Notes: a model not told the origin generated them from the sequence alone. Shown: positions 30,491-41,160, numbered from the stretch's first letter. The stretch is 64,000 nt of DNA from Bifidobacterium sp. ESL0682 (GCF_029392815.1 NZ_CP113942.1:62001-126000); one strand, 5' to 3'. Made by a program: numbers and translations.

Positions 30491-33261
30491 TTACGCCACC
30501 GTGATGGCGAGGCTGGTGCTCAGATTGCCGTCCGTGATGCTTAGGATTACCGGCGATGTTCCGGCGTTAGTTTGTGGAGTGTCCTCGGAGCCGGGCATTT
30601 CGATGATGGCGAGGGCTTCGCCGTAGTAGGTGTCGGTGCGACCGATGACGAAACTGCCCGGATTATATGGTGCTGCGCTGCCGAACGCGACCAGTCGTCC
30701 GGCGCTGACCGTCGCGCGTAAAGTTCCGCGTTCCAATGGTTTGGTAATGCCGTTGGCGTCGGTATAGCGCACGCGCACGTATGCTAAGTGCCCGGAGCGG
30801 CAGGTGTTACGGTTGTGGGCCCTGCGGTCCTCTGTCTCCTGTCGATGTTGCTGCGCAGTAGCATCGGCCGAATCGGATTGCGACTCCTCGAACCCGTCTT
30901 GAGGCTCCAGAGAAGCTGTCAACTGTGTCGGCCCTTGGGCGCTGGTCAATGCGCATCGCCCGATTTCCTTGCCATCTTCATCGAAGCTAATGGCCTCAAG
31001 GATGCCGGGTTCGTAATTGCAGCTGAAACGCGCCAAGCAGTTGCCGTGCAACGGTTTTCGCCCGATTTCCCGGCCGTTCAATAGCAAAGCGGCGCTCACC
31101 GCCCGTGCATAGACCTCCACGTTCGCCTTATGCCCTTCGCAGCTCTCCCAGCTCCAAGAAGGCATGGCGTCGGTCATTTTCCATGCACTAGGGGAGTGTT
31201 TGTCACCCGTATGATTCACTGGACGCACGGCGAGATAAGGGCCTTGGCTCTTTTCGAGCGCGACGCGGGTGTACAAGGCCTCACCAGTCACTCGTCCGGT
31301 CAGGTCGAGACGGCCGGATCCTGCGGTGAGCCAACCAAAACCGTTTTCCTCTGGTGCGTAATCCTCGTATTCCCAGGCTCCAACGCCGGTTTCGCCCATG
31401 TAATCCATGCCGGCCCATACGAAATCTCCGATGAGGCGAGGATTCTGTTTGGCCAGTTCTCGGAACTGGTAGGCGTCGCTGCAGAATGTTTCGGAACCGA
31501 GGATGAGGCGGTGTGGATAACGGCGCAGGTCCTTTTGGTAGCGCTTGATGCCGTAGTTGTAGCCGGCGATATCGAGCTGTGCGAAGGCATCGCGGGTCTT
31601 GACGTCGCAAGCGTGCAATGTGGCACCGGTTTTCATGAAGCCGGAGCCCATGATTCCTGCCAGATTGTTGAAGAATTCGCTGCCCACGGCTCTGTGTTTG
31701 GGCTTTGCCGTTTCGTCTTCAGGGCGGGAAGACATGCACGCTCCCGGTACGATGGCGCTATTGTTCTGGCCCTTTCGCGAACGTTCGAGAGTGCGTTCGC
31801 TGGATGCCAATTTGGCCTCTTTGCGCGCCTTGTCGTCGGAATAAACCCCGAAACCGATAGAACTGAGAAAATTGAAGAAGATGTTGATTCCGCAGGTCAC
31901 CGGTCGGCTCGGGTCGAGCGTGTGCAGCAGTCCGACCATGGAACGGGTCAGCTCAATGCCTTTCTTTTCGGCGGTTTCGCTGACCTCGTTGCCGATCGAA
32001 TACATGACGACACTGGGGTGGTTGCGGTCTTTGAGCACCATGCCCTTCAGATCGTTGCGCCAGTTGGTTGGGAAGTGATCGACATAGTCGTACAGGGTTT
32101 TGTGAATGTACCAATGGTCAATGTATTCGTCCAGAACGAGCATCCCCAGTTCGTCGCACGCCTCGAGCAGTGCCTTGGAGCAGGGGTTATGGGCCGAACG
32201 TATAGCGTTGTAGCCTTGCGCCTTCAGCTCTTGGACTTTCCGCCGTTCGGCGTCGGGGAATGCCGCGGCTCCCAGTATGCCGTTGGTGTGGTGGACGCAC
32301 GCGCCCTGCATAATGGTGCGCTCGCCGTTGATGAGGAACCCGTCATCGCCCCAGACCAGTGTACGCACGCCGAATGTTGTGCTGGCAACGTCAAAGATGG
32401 GGGCCTTTGTAACGTCGGCAGAAGTGTTGTCGCTTGTATCTACGGTAGCGGTATCGTCACCGTCGGCTGTGATATCGATGGCAGGTTCGTGGCTATTGGC
32501 CTGATAACTGACTTGGCAAGTATAAAGATTGGGATGTTCCGGACTCCACAATTGAGCATCGGGGATATTCAACGTGACGGTTGCGTTGCCTTCTTCGTTG
32601 GTTTCGCAGTCTGCAGATACGATTGCTGGAGCTGCCCAGCGACCTTGGATGTAATACGTTTGGATGTCGGTGTTGAAGTGGCCGTATCGGCATTCTGTTG
32701 CTTTTCGAAGATCTCAATATGCGCTTTGCCTGCCCCGGTGGTCTGCAACGAGACCTCGATGCCCGTCGGATCTGTAGATAGTGTGCGCACGCCGATTCCG
32801 TCAACGTCGATATGCTCGCGCGGCCCAGTCCAAAGGGTGACCGGACGATAAATGCCCGCCCCTGAATACCAGCGGGAATTGGGCTGGTCGGCGTTATGCG
32901 CCACCACCCGGATTTCGTTGTCCTCGCCAATGGCGACCAGATCGGTGATGTCGACCGTAAACCCGGTGTACCCGTAGTCGCATGAGCCGGCTTTTTGCCC
33001 GTTGACAAAGACCTCAGCAAGTCGGTAAACGCCTTCGAATTCCAGAATGATGGCTTCTCCGCGCAAGTCTTCGTCGGGCCTGAAGCGTCGGATATATTCG
33101 TAATCGCATCCGTCGAACCACCCTGTGTTACTGCCTCCCGGCGCGTTCTCCAGACGAGGCTCGTAGAGCATGGCATCATGCGGCAAGGTCACCGGTGTGA
33201 ACGCTTCCTCGCTGTTCAGATGCCTGTAGGCCCAAGAATCGTTGAATGGTGTGGCTTGCAT
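30491..33261 (-). CDS. Glycoside hydrolase family 2 protein (beta-galactosidase-like), frameshifted near 32638
   Basis: About 923 residues, cytosolic (no signal). Order: GH2 sugar-binding jelly roll (WYSGAGIYRPVTLWTG), immunoglobulin-like domain, TIM barrel with the acid/base glutamate in YSIGNEVSE and the nucleophile in LILGSETF, then C-terminal beta domains like the DUF4982 type of bacterial GH2 enzymes. A long charged insertion in the barrel (DDKARKEAKLASSERTLERS) is unusual. The frame breaks at 32631-32645; one added base gives AGAAPAIVSADCETNEEGN. Beta-galactosidase is the default guess; beta-glucuronidase or other activity is possible. It lies 67 nt after the symporter gene on the same strand, indicating an uptake-and-cleavage operon. 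Confidence 0.85.
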
Positions 33262-33327
33262 GATTTCTGCTTTCTGCTGGTATACGAATAGTACGCGAAT
33301 TCTGCGTCGTGAACGTAAGTTTCTATA

Positions 33328-34890
33328 TCATTGCTGCGATGTCGTTGGCGCGGCCCATGTGCCACCCTGCTCTTCAACCGACTGTTTCTGATGCTCGACA
33401 ATAGCCGCCTGATCCTCCTCGATGTGCTTCTCCACATTAAGAGGCACCATCAGAACTGCAATCAGCGTATAGCACACCAATTCGGCACCCAGATAGCAAA
33501 CGACCAGAACGGTCTGCACTCCGGTGTTTTGGGCAGTCAGTGCAGGGTTGTAGCCGGCCGAAGTCAGCAGCATATTGATTATGCCGTTGCCGAGTCCGGC
33601 CATGCCGACCATGATCGCCCCGTAAACCGACATGGTGAAGCCGTCGGAGCGGAATCCGTTTTTTGCCTCGAGGTGGTCGAGCACATCGGAAAGCAGGGCG
33701 AGAGTAACATACATTGCTGGTATGGAGCCTATGCCTTTGAGTACGACGCCGATGCATACCACTACAAAACTGTGGATGTTGATGAAGCTTACACATCCGC
33801 CAATCACGGCGATGACCATGCCGATACCGACCGCATTGCGTTTGCCGATTTTATTGGCGATGGGCCAGGCGAGCAGCATGCCGATGGCTGTAGGGATGCC
33901 GCCGATTAGCCCAAGTGCGGACATAGCCGCACCTGCTTTGGCTTCGGTGTTGATACCGGAGAACATCCAGCGGCTGTAATAGCTCATCGAACCGTTTTTG
34001 ATCATGCCAGAGAGCTGGAACAAGAAGAAATAGATGATGATGATCCACCAGTAGCTGTTGGACATGCAGGTCTTTGCTTGGGTGGAGACTGGGAGCTTTT
34101 CCTCCTTGATATTGAGATTCATATTCTCTTCAGTGATGCGCTCGCGGGTGAAATAATACTCGCAGAGAATGCCCAAAGCGGTCAGTACGCACAGGCCGAT
34201 GGCAAAGATGCGCCAGTGAGTGTAGCTTTTGGCCACGTCGATTTTGCCGTTGGTTTGGACGAAAAGGAAGCTTTGCAGCACAATTGGCACCACAATACTT
34301 GCCCCGATTCCGGTGGCGGCGACATTTGATGCATTGGAAAGTGTAGCTAAAAGCCCTCTCTGGCTAGTGTTGCGTGTGGAAAGCCCAACCATGGAGCTAT
34401 GCGAGGTGTAATACAAAGGGTAGGCAATCGCGTAATAAAGGTTATAGGAGATTGCGATCCATGTCATTTGAACCAGAGGTGATGTATTACGTGGGTCAAG
34501 GAATAGTAAAACAATAGCCACTACCAGGAATGGTGTGGACAGGAGCATGAAAGGCCTGGCTTTGCCCTGCCGGGTTCGTGTGTTGTCGATGAAATGGCCG
34601 ATCACAAGATTGCCGATGACAACTGCAATCACTGACACGATCGGCAGCGCTGCTGAAAAACCTCCAAATTTTGCGGTGTTAGTCCAACCCAGAACGTCCG
34701 AATAATATCTATTGAGGTATGAGGCGAAGATTGCGTTGGAGATAATGGCGCAAAATGGCCCGACAAGATAACCCAACAACATTTCCGGGGGCTTTACGGT
34801 GCTGCTGGTGATGCGTGTTCGGATGGATTCGTGTTCGAAGAACCGTTCAAATCGGTTTTGCTCCCGCGGGTTTGCGATATCGTTGATCAT
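33328..34890 (-). CDS. GPH-family sugar:cation symporter (MelB/LacS-like)
   Basis: 520-aa transporter of the MFS_2/GPH group with 12 predicted helices. The cytosolic loop NTRTRQGKARPFML and the early segment LLGYLVGPFCAIISNAIF fit the family; a second basic loop (IGKRNAVGIG) marks the C-terminal half. It has no IIA-like domain. The ATG at 34890 is preferred over the adjacent TTG because AGAAGG is 4 nt upstream. Intact. It precedes the GH2 gene, suggesting import of a beta-galactoside or related glycoside for cleavage inside. It lies 165 nt downstream of the first sensor-kinase gene. Confidence 0.86.
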   Translation of the reverse strand: MINDIANPREQNRFERFFEHESIRTRITSSTVKPPEMLLGYLVGPFCAIISNAIFASYLNRYYSDVLGWTNTAKFGGFSAALPIVSVIAVVIGNLVIGHFIDNTRTRQGKARPFMLLSTPFLVVAIVLLFLDPRNTSPLVQMTWIAISYNLYYAIAYPLYYTSHSSMVGLSTRNTSQRGLLATLSNASNVAATGIGASIVVPIVLQSFLFVQTNGKIDVAKSYTHWRIFAIGLCVLTALGILCEYYFTRERITEENMNLNIKEEKLPVSTQAKTCMSNSYWWIIIIYFFLFQLSGMIKNGSMSYYSRWMFSGINTEAKAGAAMSALGLIGGIPTAIGMLLAWPIANKIGKRNAVGIGMVIAVIGGCVSFINIHSFVVVCIGVVLKGIGSIPAMYVTLALLSDVLDHLEAKNGFRSDGFTMSVYGAIMVGMAGLGNGIINMLLTSAGYNPALTAQNTGVQTVLVVCYLGAELVCYTLIAVLMVPLNVEKHIEEDQAAIVEHQKQSVEEQGGTWAAPTTSQQ

Positions 34891-35055
34891 CAAGCCTTCT
34901 TTTATGTTCTGCAGACGTGTGCGGCATCCATGAACCGAACACGTATGGGTATTGATAATCAGTCTGCTCTAATTTCAGGGTTCTGTACAACGCGAACGTC
35001 GTGAAGCGCGGTTTTGGATTCACGAATTGCAGGTCTGGTATTTGAAACCTAGCGT

Positions 35056-36404
35056 TTATTCTTTCGAGAGAATAATATTGAGAACGAACAGATTATTTTG
35101 TGTCTCGACGCTCAGTGCCCCGTGGTAGTGTTCCGCTACCATTTGCATGGAGCGAAGGCCGAAACCGTGGTAGCGCTGATCGTCTTTTGTAGTCATCGGC
35201 AGGCCGTTGTTGAGGGTTATTTCGCCGTTGTAGGGATTGCTTACGTGAATCACTGCCATCCCTTTTTCGGTCTTTACCTGCATGCGGATGAAACGAGGGG
35301 ACGAGGTGTCGATTTTGTTCAATGCCTCCATGGCATTGTCCATGGCATTGCCGAAAAGGGCGTAGATGTCGCTGGGCTTCATAAAATCGATGGCTTTCCC
35401 GTCAATGAGTCGTTCAAACTGGATGCCGCGTTGCTCACAGATCAGAGATTTTTGTGCCAATAGCACGTCTAACGTCTCGTTGCCAGTGCGTACAGAGGAA
35501 TCGTAGACGTCGGCTAGGTTTTTCAGGTCGTTGATTTCGTCGGCCTCTAGATGGTTGCCGAATGTGGATAACTGTTTTTTTAGATCGTGCGTTTTGATAT
35601 TGATGAGGTCAACGGTTTCCTTGTCCCTTATCATTTGTGATTTTTGCTGGTTCAACAGTTGCTGGAGCACGATGCTGTCATGTTCTGCCTCGTTGCGGTC
35701 TAAGATTTCTCGCAAAAGTACCAGAAGGAAACAGCAGGTCACGAGCCGGGTGAGTACGCACATCATGTAGGCAAGTGGGGGAATGGTACTTTCGCTACGA
35801 AATCGTCGAAGAGACAGGCGAAAACGTTGACGCACAACAGTACTCCGACAAGTAGTAGAAGGATTCGAGCATTGAAGGCAATATCTGGGGCTTTACCTTC
35901 CAACGGTCTGGCAAATACCAGATAAGACAATATGAAACAGGGAATGAGAGTCAACGGGTAGACCAGCGAATTCGATAATGTTCCTATGGTCAAATGTCCC
36001 GGATTGATCAGCAAGGTGACAATGATGCCAGCGCAATAGCAGAGATGTTGTGTAGCAATGCCTGCTACCAGATAAAATAGTGATTGCCGTGTGTTCAGTT
36101 TCAGACAGCAAAACAGGCTCAGATAGCACATCAGATAGAAGACTGTGCATCGAAGGATGAGGGTCCAGGCGTTGGTGGGTACGAAAAGTGACCAGCAGCA
36201 GCCGATAGAGAGCATCAGTAGCAGGCAGAGTATCAGACGTCTGGCAAAGTGCGGCCTCCGCTCGAGTTTCCAAGTGAACATTCCAATGGCGATGCACATT
36301 TCGATGAGGAACCCACAGGCATTGAAAAACCACAGGATGTGTCCGATAATTGGCTGTGGCGGCAGAGCTGCGCCTAAGGTGACGGGATCGGCTTCATAGA
36401 ACAT
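35056..36404 (-). CDS. AgrC/ComD-like GHKL sensor histidine kinase 1, frameshifted near 35790
   Basis: About 449 residues. Six or more N-terminal membrane helices, typical of peptide-sensing AgrC-type kinases, precede a coiled coil and a GHKL catalytic region: a histidine box KTHDLKKQL, N-box FGNAMDNAMEA and G-box YHGFGLRSMQ. The frame breaks at 35786-35795; adding one A (GCGAAAG to GCGAAAAG) gives DDFVAKSTIPPLAYMM. The start is uncertain: ATG 36404 lies inside the 3' end of the regulator gene. It forms an operon with the LytTR regulator upstream. No obvious pheromone gene or AgrB processing enzyme is next to it. Confidence 0.83.
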
Positions 36405-37119
36405 GGTCGTTGCCGAGACTTTGCGCAAGTTGGGTGAGGAATGTCTTATGGTACGAACGCCCTATGGGTAGTTGTGTCCCACCGGTCATAGTGATGGTGG
36501 ATCCGTGCACTTGCTCGATGAAGCGTTGATTGACCAGATAGGATTTGCCGTTGCGCAGGAACCCTTGTCCGTCAAGCTTTTTGGCGATATCCGTAAGGCT
36601 TCCGGTGCCGGTGAGGTCAGCTGATTCGGTATGGAACACCAACGTATGCCCTTTGACCTCGATATACGACAGATCCTGTAGCCGGATGATTCTCGTATCG
36701 CTCCTTTGCGTGATGGCGATGGTTTGGCTGCTTTTGCGGCACAGATTCACGGCTCGTGAAAGTTTATGTTCGAAATCGGTGTAGGAAAAGGGTTTGATGA
36801 TGTAATCCAGAGCGTCGACCTCATAGCCTTTGGCGGCAAATTGCGACATATTGGTTACGAAGATCAGGATGGTGTGTTTATCTATGGTCCGAAGGCGCCG
36901 TGCGGCCTCCATCCCGTCCATATTGGGTAGCTCGATGTCCATGAATACAATGTCATAACAGGCTTTGTAAGGGTCGAGAAAGGCAGTCGGCTCAGTGAAT
37001 TCAGTGACTTTGAATTCGATATCCTCGTTTCCCGGATTTTCGCTGAATTGATTGAGACAATTCTTTAGATGGTTCGCCGCCGAAGGGTCATCTTCGATCA
37101 CTGCGACGGTCACCAACAT
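36394..37119 (-). CDS. LytTR-family response regulator 1 (AgrA/ComE-like)
   Basis: 241-aa regulator. Receiver domain with the acidic pocket (VIEDDPSA), phosphoacceptor aspartate in IVFMDIELPNMDG and lysine in YIIKPFSY; then a LytTR DNA-binding domain (ITQRSDTRIIRLQDLSYIEV, NGKSYLVNQRFIEQVHG). LytTR proteins bind direct repeats about 21 bp apart; such repeats occur upstream in the shared intergenic region with GH3-C. AAAGGAA precedes the ATG by 9 nt. First gene of the regulator-kinase operon and divergent from GH3-C. Confidence 0.9.
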   Translation of the reverse strand: MLVTVAVIEDDPSAANHLKNCLNQFSENPGNEDIEFKVTEFTEPTAFLDPYKACYDIVFMDIELPNMDGMEAARRLRTIDKHTILIFVTNMSQFAAKGYEVDALDYIIKPFSYTDFEHKLSRAVNLCRKSSQTIAITQRSDTRIIRLQDLSYIEVKGHTLVFHTESADLTGTGSLTDIAKKLDGQGFLRNGKSYLVNQRFIEQVHGSTITMTGGTQLPIGRSYHKTFLTQLAQSLGNDHVL

Positions 37120-37217
37120 GTTTGCAATTTCCTTTCGCGGCTGTGCAAATCAATTGCGCTGCGTGGCGCGAATTGAGCGTATCCCAGCGATGATAGCGTA
37201 CATGCCGATTTATTGAT

Positions 37218-37246
37218 ATTATACGTGCGTCTTCTTCTATCGAGAA
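37218..37246 (-). promoter_or_regulatory. Candidate promoter of the LytTR regulator 1 operon
   Basis: Minus strand: -35 TTCTCG (37241-37246), 17-nt spacer, -10 TATAAT (37218-37223), about 100 nt before the regulator start. The -10 is perfect; the -35 is weak, consistent with activator help. Confidence 0.5.
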
Positions 37247-37260
37247 TAGCGCAGAATAAT

Positions 37261-37294
37261 GTCGTTTACGCTTTCAAAAAGTTGTTTTACGCTT
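37261..37294 (+). promoter_or_regulatory. Direct repeats resembling a LytTR binding site
   Basis: TTTACGCTT occurs at 37265-37273 and again at 37286-37294, exactly 21 bp apart (two helical turns), each preceded by GTYG. This spacing is what LytTR regulators (AgrA, ComE) use. The site lies between the divergent LytTR regulator and GH3-C, 90 bp before the GH3-C start and just upstream of the regulator promoter. Confidence 0.6.
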
Positions 37295-37383
37295 GTTGGG
37301 TTTCGTTTTGCCGCTCTTTTTTACTCTTAAAAGGGAGAGTCCACTGTAGGCTCTTTATGCTCTACACAAGGGAGTAGTGGAAG

Positions 37384-40300
37384 ATGAACAATAAAACGGG
37401 AGGGGCTCCACAGTCCGGAGCTCCGCAAAATGAGGGCAATAAGGCTCTCGCAGGCTCCGCGGCACCGTTGCGAAAATGGCGTGGTCTTTTTACCGTCGGT
37501 GCGTTCCTGTTATCGGTTGCCATGATTGCCGGAACGGTTCTGGAAACCTACCGTACTTCGGTGGATGCGTTTACTGGCACGAGAAGCGAGGCGCAAATCA
37601 CCGACCATTCCGCAGATAAGGCGGATAGCTGGAACTATAAATCCGAATTCAAGACGGCGAAGAGTGCTTACGAAGGCTTTAAGTCCTTCGCTATCAACGA
37701 ATCTCAGGAGACTATGGCGTTGCTGAAGAATGAGAAGAGTGCATTGCCCATCTCGAAGAACGCCAAAATCACCATGTTCGGGGTGCGCAGCTATGCACCG
37801 GTGTATGGCAGCTCCATGGGCTCGCAGTCCAATGGCGCGTCCGTGGTAAGCATCACTGATGCTTTTAAAGAACGTGGCTTCGATTTGAATCCTTCCATGA
37901 CGAAGGCCTACCAACAGTTCTTCAGTGGCAAGAAGTGGGCCAAGCCCAAATTCGGCGGCGGCGGTCCAAAGCCTGAGTATGAAGAAATCACCAAGTACAA
38001 CGACCCTTCGGAATTGAGTCTTGACCAGTTGGCCAAGCTTAATCCGCAATATGCTTCGCAGTACGACCAGTACAATGACGCCGCAATCGTGGTGGTCGGC
38101 CGTCCTGGTGGAGAAAATGGCAATGGCTATCTTCCGGGCAAGGCTGGTCGCGCTGAGGGCGTGGACACCGTCACGGGCAATATTCTGAGCCTCGATACCA
38201 ATGAAATGGCCATGGTCCATGAGGCCGAGGCTCATTTCAAGAAGGTCATCGTGCTGGTCAATTCCGTGCATCCGATGGAGATCGCGAATCTGAAAAGCGA
38301 CCCCAAGGTCAATGCCATCATGTGGATCGGCTATCCGGGATGCTATGGATTCTACGGTGTCGCTGACGTGCTTAATGGTACTGTCTCTCCTTCGGCCCAT
38401 CTCGGCGACGTGATGGCTGTGAACTCTGCTTTGGCTCCTGCCATGGCCAACTATGGCAATATTCCTTGGAAGAATGCTTCGAAGTTCGCCAAGACGGCCA
38501 ATGTCAACTCCTATCTGATTGAAGCGGAAGGCATTTATACCGGTTATCGCTATTACGAGACTCGTTATGCGGATACCGTAGCTGGCGGAGATGCTGCGCA
38601 GAGCGCCAAGACGGCCAAGGCTGGTACCTACGCCAATGCCGACGGTACTCCTGCCACAGCAGATGGCACTTGGGAATACGGCAATGAGGTCTCCTATCCG
38701 TTCGGTTATGGCCTGAGTTACACCAAGTTCTCTCAGAAGCTCGACGGCGTCAAGATTCGCGGTGACAAGAAAGCCGCCACGGTCTCCGTCACTTCCACCA
38801 ATACAGGTAACGTTCCGGGTAAGGCGGTCGTGCAGCTTTATGCTTCCGTGCCATATACCAAGTATGACAAGCAGTATGGTGTTGAGAAATCCGCGATCCA
38901 GTTGATGGACTTTGAGAAGACCAAGACGTTGAAGCCCGGTGAATCCCAGAGCATCAGCATGAACGTTGATATGGCTAATCTTGCCAGCTACGATTCCCAG
39001 CACGCCAAGACCTACATTGTTGATCCGGGCAGTTATTATTTCGCGATTGGCGATGATGCACATGACGCTCTCAACAACGTGCTTGCAGCCCAGGGCCACA
39101 GCACCTCTGACGGCATGACCGCTGCAGGGGACAAGTCCAAGACCTATACGTGGAAGTGGGACGGTAATGTGGATGCACGTACCTTCTCCACTTCTGACAA
39201 TGGCAAGAAGATCACCAATCAGCTTTCCAAGGGAGATTACGCGACTGATTTCAATGCGTTTGAGCCGGGAACCGTAAAGTATCTGACTCGTTCGGATTGG
39301 AGCGGAACCTTCCCGAAGACCTATTCTGGCCTGTCTGCTGACGCCAAGCTCACCAAGCTTTTGAACAACGACTTCGTTCCGCTTACCAAAGGAGACACTT
39401 CGGCTTACAAGGTGGGTGACAAGTCAAGCCATCTCAAGCTCAGTGACCTCAAAGGCGCTTCGTTCAACGACAAGCGTTGGGGCGCATTGGTCAGTCAGGT
39501 GAGCATACCTGAATTCATGAAGTTTGCCGAGAAGGCATTCCATGCCATTGGTGCTATCCCCTCCGTCGGCCTGCAGAACCAGACCACTGATGACGGCCCC
39601 GGTGGTTCGGATTCCCACACGTTGAGTGAAGGCAAATATCAAGGCAAGGCGTTCCCAGATGCCAAAGACCCCAAGTATGCGAACAAGGGAACTACCGTGG
39701 CTCCTGCCCCCACCAATCTGGCCTATAGCTGGAACAAGGAACTCGGATACCGCAACGGGCAAGTCATCCTGGGCGAGACCGGATTAATTTTCAATCTGCC
39801 TATCGTCATTGGACCGGCTATGAATCTGCATCGTCATGCCTACAATACGCGTGCAGTCGAGTACTATTCCGAAGATCCGATTCTCTCTGGTTTCATGGGA
39901 AGTTCCGTCACTCAAGGCGAGCAGTCCAAGGGCACGATGGCCAATGTAAAGCATTTCGCGTTCAATGATCAGGAAATCAATCGTTCCGGTGTCGCGCCGT
40001 TTATGAGTGAGCAGCGTGCGCGTGAAATGGAACTGCGTAATTTCGAGCAGGCCATTGAAGCTAAAGGTGAGCCTGCCTCATTCAAGGGCAATGAGAAGCA
40101 ACTGAAGCAGGCCGGCGCAAAGACCATCTTGCCGGAAGGTATCGTTGGATCCTCCGTTGCTCCTTACAAGCAAGGCGCATTGGGCATTATGACTTCCTAC
40201 AATCGTGGAGGCGCTGTCCCGGTGAGCGCGAATTATGCGGTCTCCAACAGCATCCTTCGCCAGGAATGGGGCTTCACTGGATATGCCGTCACCGATTTCA

Positions 40301-40671
40301 CGTCGGTTGCGCCTCTGGCCGCGCCTAAGGAATCGATTCTTGCTGGGACGATGGCCTTCTGTGGGTTTGGCAACATGGGTGTGCCTTATTGGAACGCCGA
40401 TACGCTGGGCAGTGATCCGAAGATGGTCAAGGCCATCCAGACTGATTTGCACTATGCCTTGTGGGCGATTGCAAATTCCAACGCCATGAACGGTGTCAAC
40501 TCCACCACCCATACCAAGGAAATCATTACATGGTGGCGTGCGGTGTATATCGCAGCTATCGTCGTGACCGCATTGGTGACCTTGATTGGCATCATCGGCT
40601 ATGTCATGGTTTGTGTACGTAGGAAAAGCTCGTCGGTAGCCGACGCGCAGCCCGCAAAAGGGAAGGAGTAA
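37384..40671 (+). CDS. Membrane-tethered, domain-reversed GH3 glycosidase C
   Basis: 1095 residues and intact, the best copy of its class in the window. One N-terminal helix after a basic stretch (LRKWRGLFTVGAFLLSVAMI) and one C-terminal helix with a basic tail (VMVCVRRKSS) anchor an outward catalytic part. The (alpha/beta)6 domain comes first, with an acid/base candidate in RPGGENGNGYLPG; then Fn3-like (YPFGYGLSYTKF); then the barrel with the nucleophile D971 in YAVTDF. It carries insertions missing in copies A, B and D, including a glycine-rich loop (FGGGGPKPEY) and a long barrel loop around residues 745-780. Four nt separate it from the next gene (operon). Probably controlled by the adjacent LytTR system. 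Confidence 0.86.
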   Translation: MNNKTGGAPQSGAPQNEGNKALAGSAAPLRKWRGLFTVGAFLLSVAMIAGTVLETYRTSVDAFTGTRSEAQITDHSADKADSWNYKSEFKTAKSAYEGFKSFAINESQETMALLKNEKSALPISKNAKITMFGVRSYAPVYGSSMGSQSNGASVVSITDAFKERGFDLNPSMTKAYQQFFSGKKWAKPKFGGGGPKPEYEEITKYNDPSELSLDQLAKLNPQYASQYDQYNDAAIVVVGRPGGENGNGYLPGKAGRAEGVDTVTGNILSLDTNEMAMVHEAEAHFKKVIVLVNSVHPMEIANLKSDPKVNAIMWIGYPGCYGFYGVADVLNGTVSPSAHLGDVMAVNSALAPAMANYGNIPWKNASKFAKTANVNSYLIEAEGIYTGYRYYETRYADTVAGGDAAQSAKTAKAGTYANADGTPATADGTWEYGNEVSYPFGYGLSYTKFSQKLDGVKIRGDKKAATVSVTSTNTGNVPGKAVVQLYASVPYTKYDKQYGVEKSAIQLMDFEKTKTLKPGESQSISMNVDMANLASYDSQHAKTYIVDPGSYYFAIGDDAHDALNNVLAAQGHSTSDGMTAAGDKSKTYTWKWDGNVDARTFSTSDNGKKITNQLSKGDYATDFNAFEPGTVKYLTRSDWSGTFPKTYSGLSADAKLTKLLNNDFVPLTKGDTSAYKVGDKSSHLKLSDLKGASFNDKRWGALVSQVSIPEFMKFAEKAFHAIGAIPSVGLQNQTTDDGPGGSDSHTLSEGKYQGKAFPDAKDPKYANKGTTVAPAPTNLAYSWNKELGYRNGQVILGETGLIFNLPIVIGPAMNLHRHAYNTRAVEYYSEDPILSGFMGSSVTQGEQSKGTMANVKHFAFNDQEINRSGVAPFMSEQRAREMELRNFEQAIEAKGEPASFKGNEKQLKQAGAKTILPEGIVGSSVAPYKQGALGIMTSYNRGGAVPVSANYAVSNSILRQEWGFTGYAVTDFTSVAPLAAPKESILAGTMAFCGFGNMGVPYWNADTLGSDPKMVKAIQTDLHYALWAIANSNAMNGVNSTTHTKEIITWWRAVYIAAIVVTALVTLIGIIGYVMVCVRRKSSSVADAQPAKGKE

Positions 40672-40674
40672 GTC

Positions 40675-41160
40675 ATGACGGAAGCAACGATTGAGACAGG
40701 AAAATCATCCGATTCGACGTTCTCGCTCAAGGGTTCTGTACTTGAATGTATTGCTGTTCTTGCCGCATTGGTGGGTGTGATCGTATATGTTTATACTTCC
40801 ACAACTGGCTATATGTCTGGCAGTGGTATGAGCGTCTGGCCTCTGATTCTAACCATCGTGGCGATGATTGCTGTAGCGTGCAAAGTCATCTTCATGCCTC
40901 GAAGCAGGATGTCAGCTGCCGATTCTAGCCGCGACATTCTGTCCGACGTGTTGGTGATGGGTGGTGAAGTGCTGTTGGTTATTTCGTTCGCGTTGTTCGT
41001 ACTCGCGCGCGTGCGTCTTGCGGCTGACATCTACTTCATTCCTGTTAATTATCCGCACAGCGAGGTGACGGCACTCAACATTTCCGTGGTGGGTGTGCTG
41101 TTCTATCTTGTGGCGATAATCGCTTTGATTATCCGTGTCTGCCGTAGGGGCCGCCGGTGA
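40675..41160 (+). CDS. Small four-helix membrane protein of unknown function
   Basis: 161 residues, four predicted membrane helices (about 22-42, 54-73, 93-113, 133-154), short cytosolic ends with a basic C-terminus (RVCRRGRR). I do not recognise the family. It starts 4 nt after GH3-C with AAGGAG upstream, so it is co-translated. It may be a partner or anchor of GH3-C; none of the other GH3 genes has such a companion. Confidence 0.72.
   Translation: MTEATIETGKSSDSTFSLKGSVLECIAVLAALVGVIVYVYTSTTGYMSGSGMSVWPLILTIVAMIAVACKVIFMPRSRMSAADSSRDILSDVLVMGGEVLLVISFALFVLARVRLAADIYFIPVNYPHSEVTALNISVVGVLFYLVAIIALIIRVCRRGRR

Noticed and set aside
31130..32851. 573-codon plus-strand ORF opposite the GH2 gene
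   Set aside because: Antisense shadow. The minus strand encodes GH2 with both catalytic glutamates.
37150..37203. 17-codon minus-strand ORF (MYAIIAGIRSIRATQRN) upstream of LytTR regulator 1, as a candidate pheromone
   Set aside because: No ribosome site; length and position in the leader can easily occur by chance.
37510..39099. 529-codon minus-strand ORF opposite GH3-C
   Set aside because: Antisense shadow of GH3-C. Its composition (I/R/H-rich, no motif) is what the reverse frame of this gene would give.
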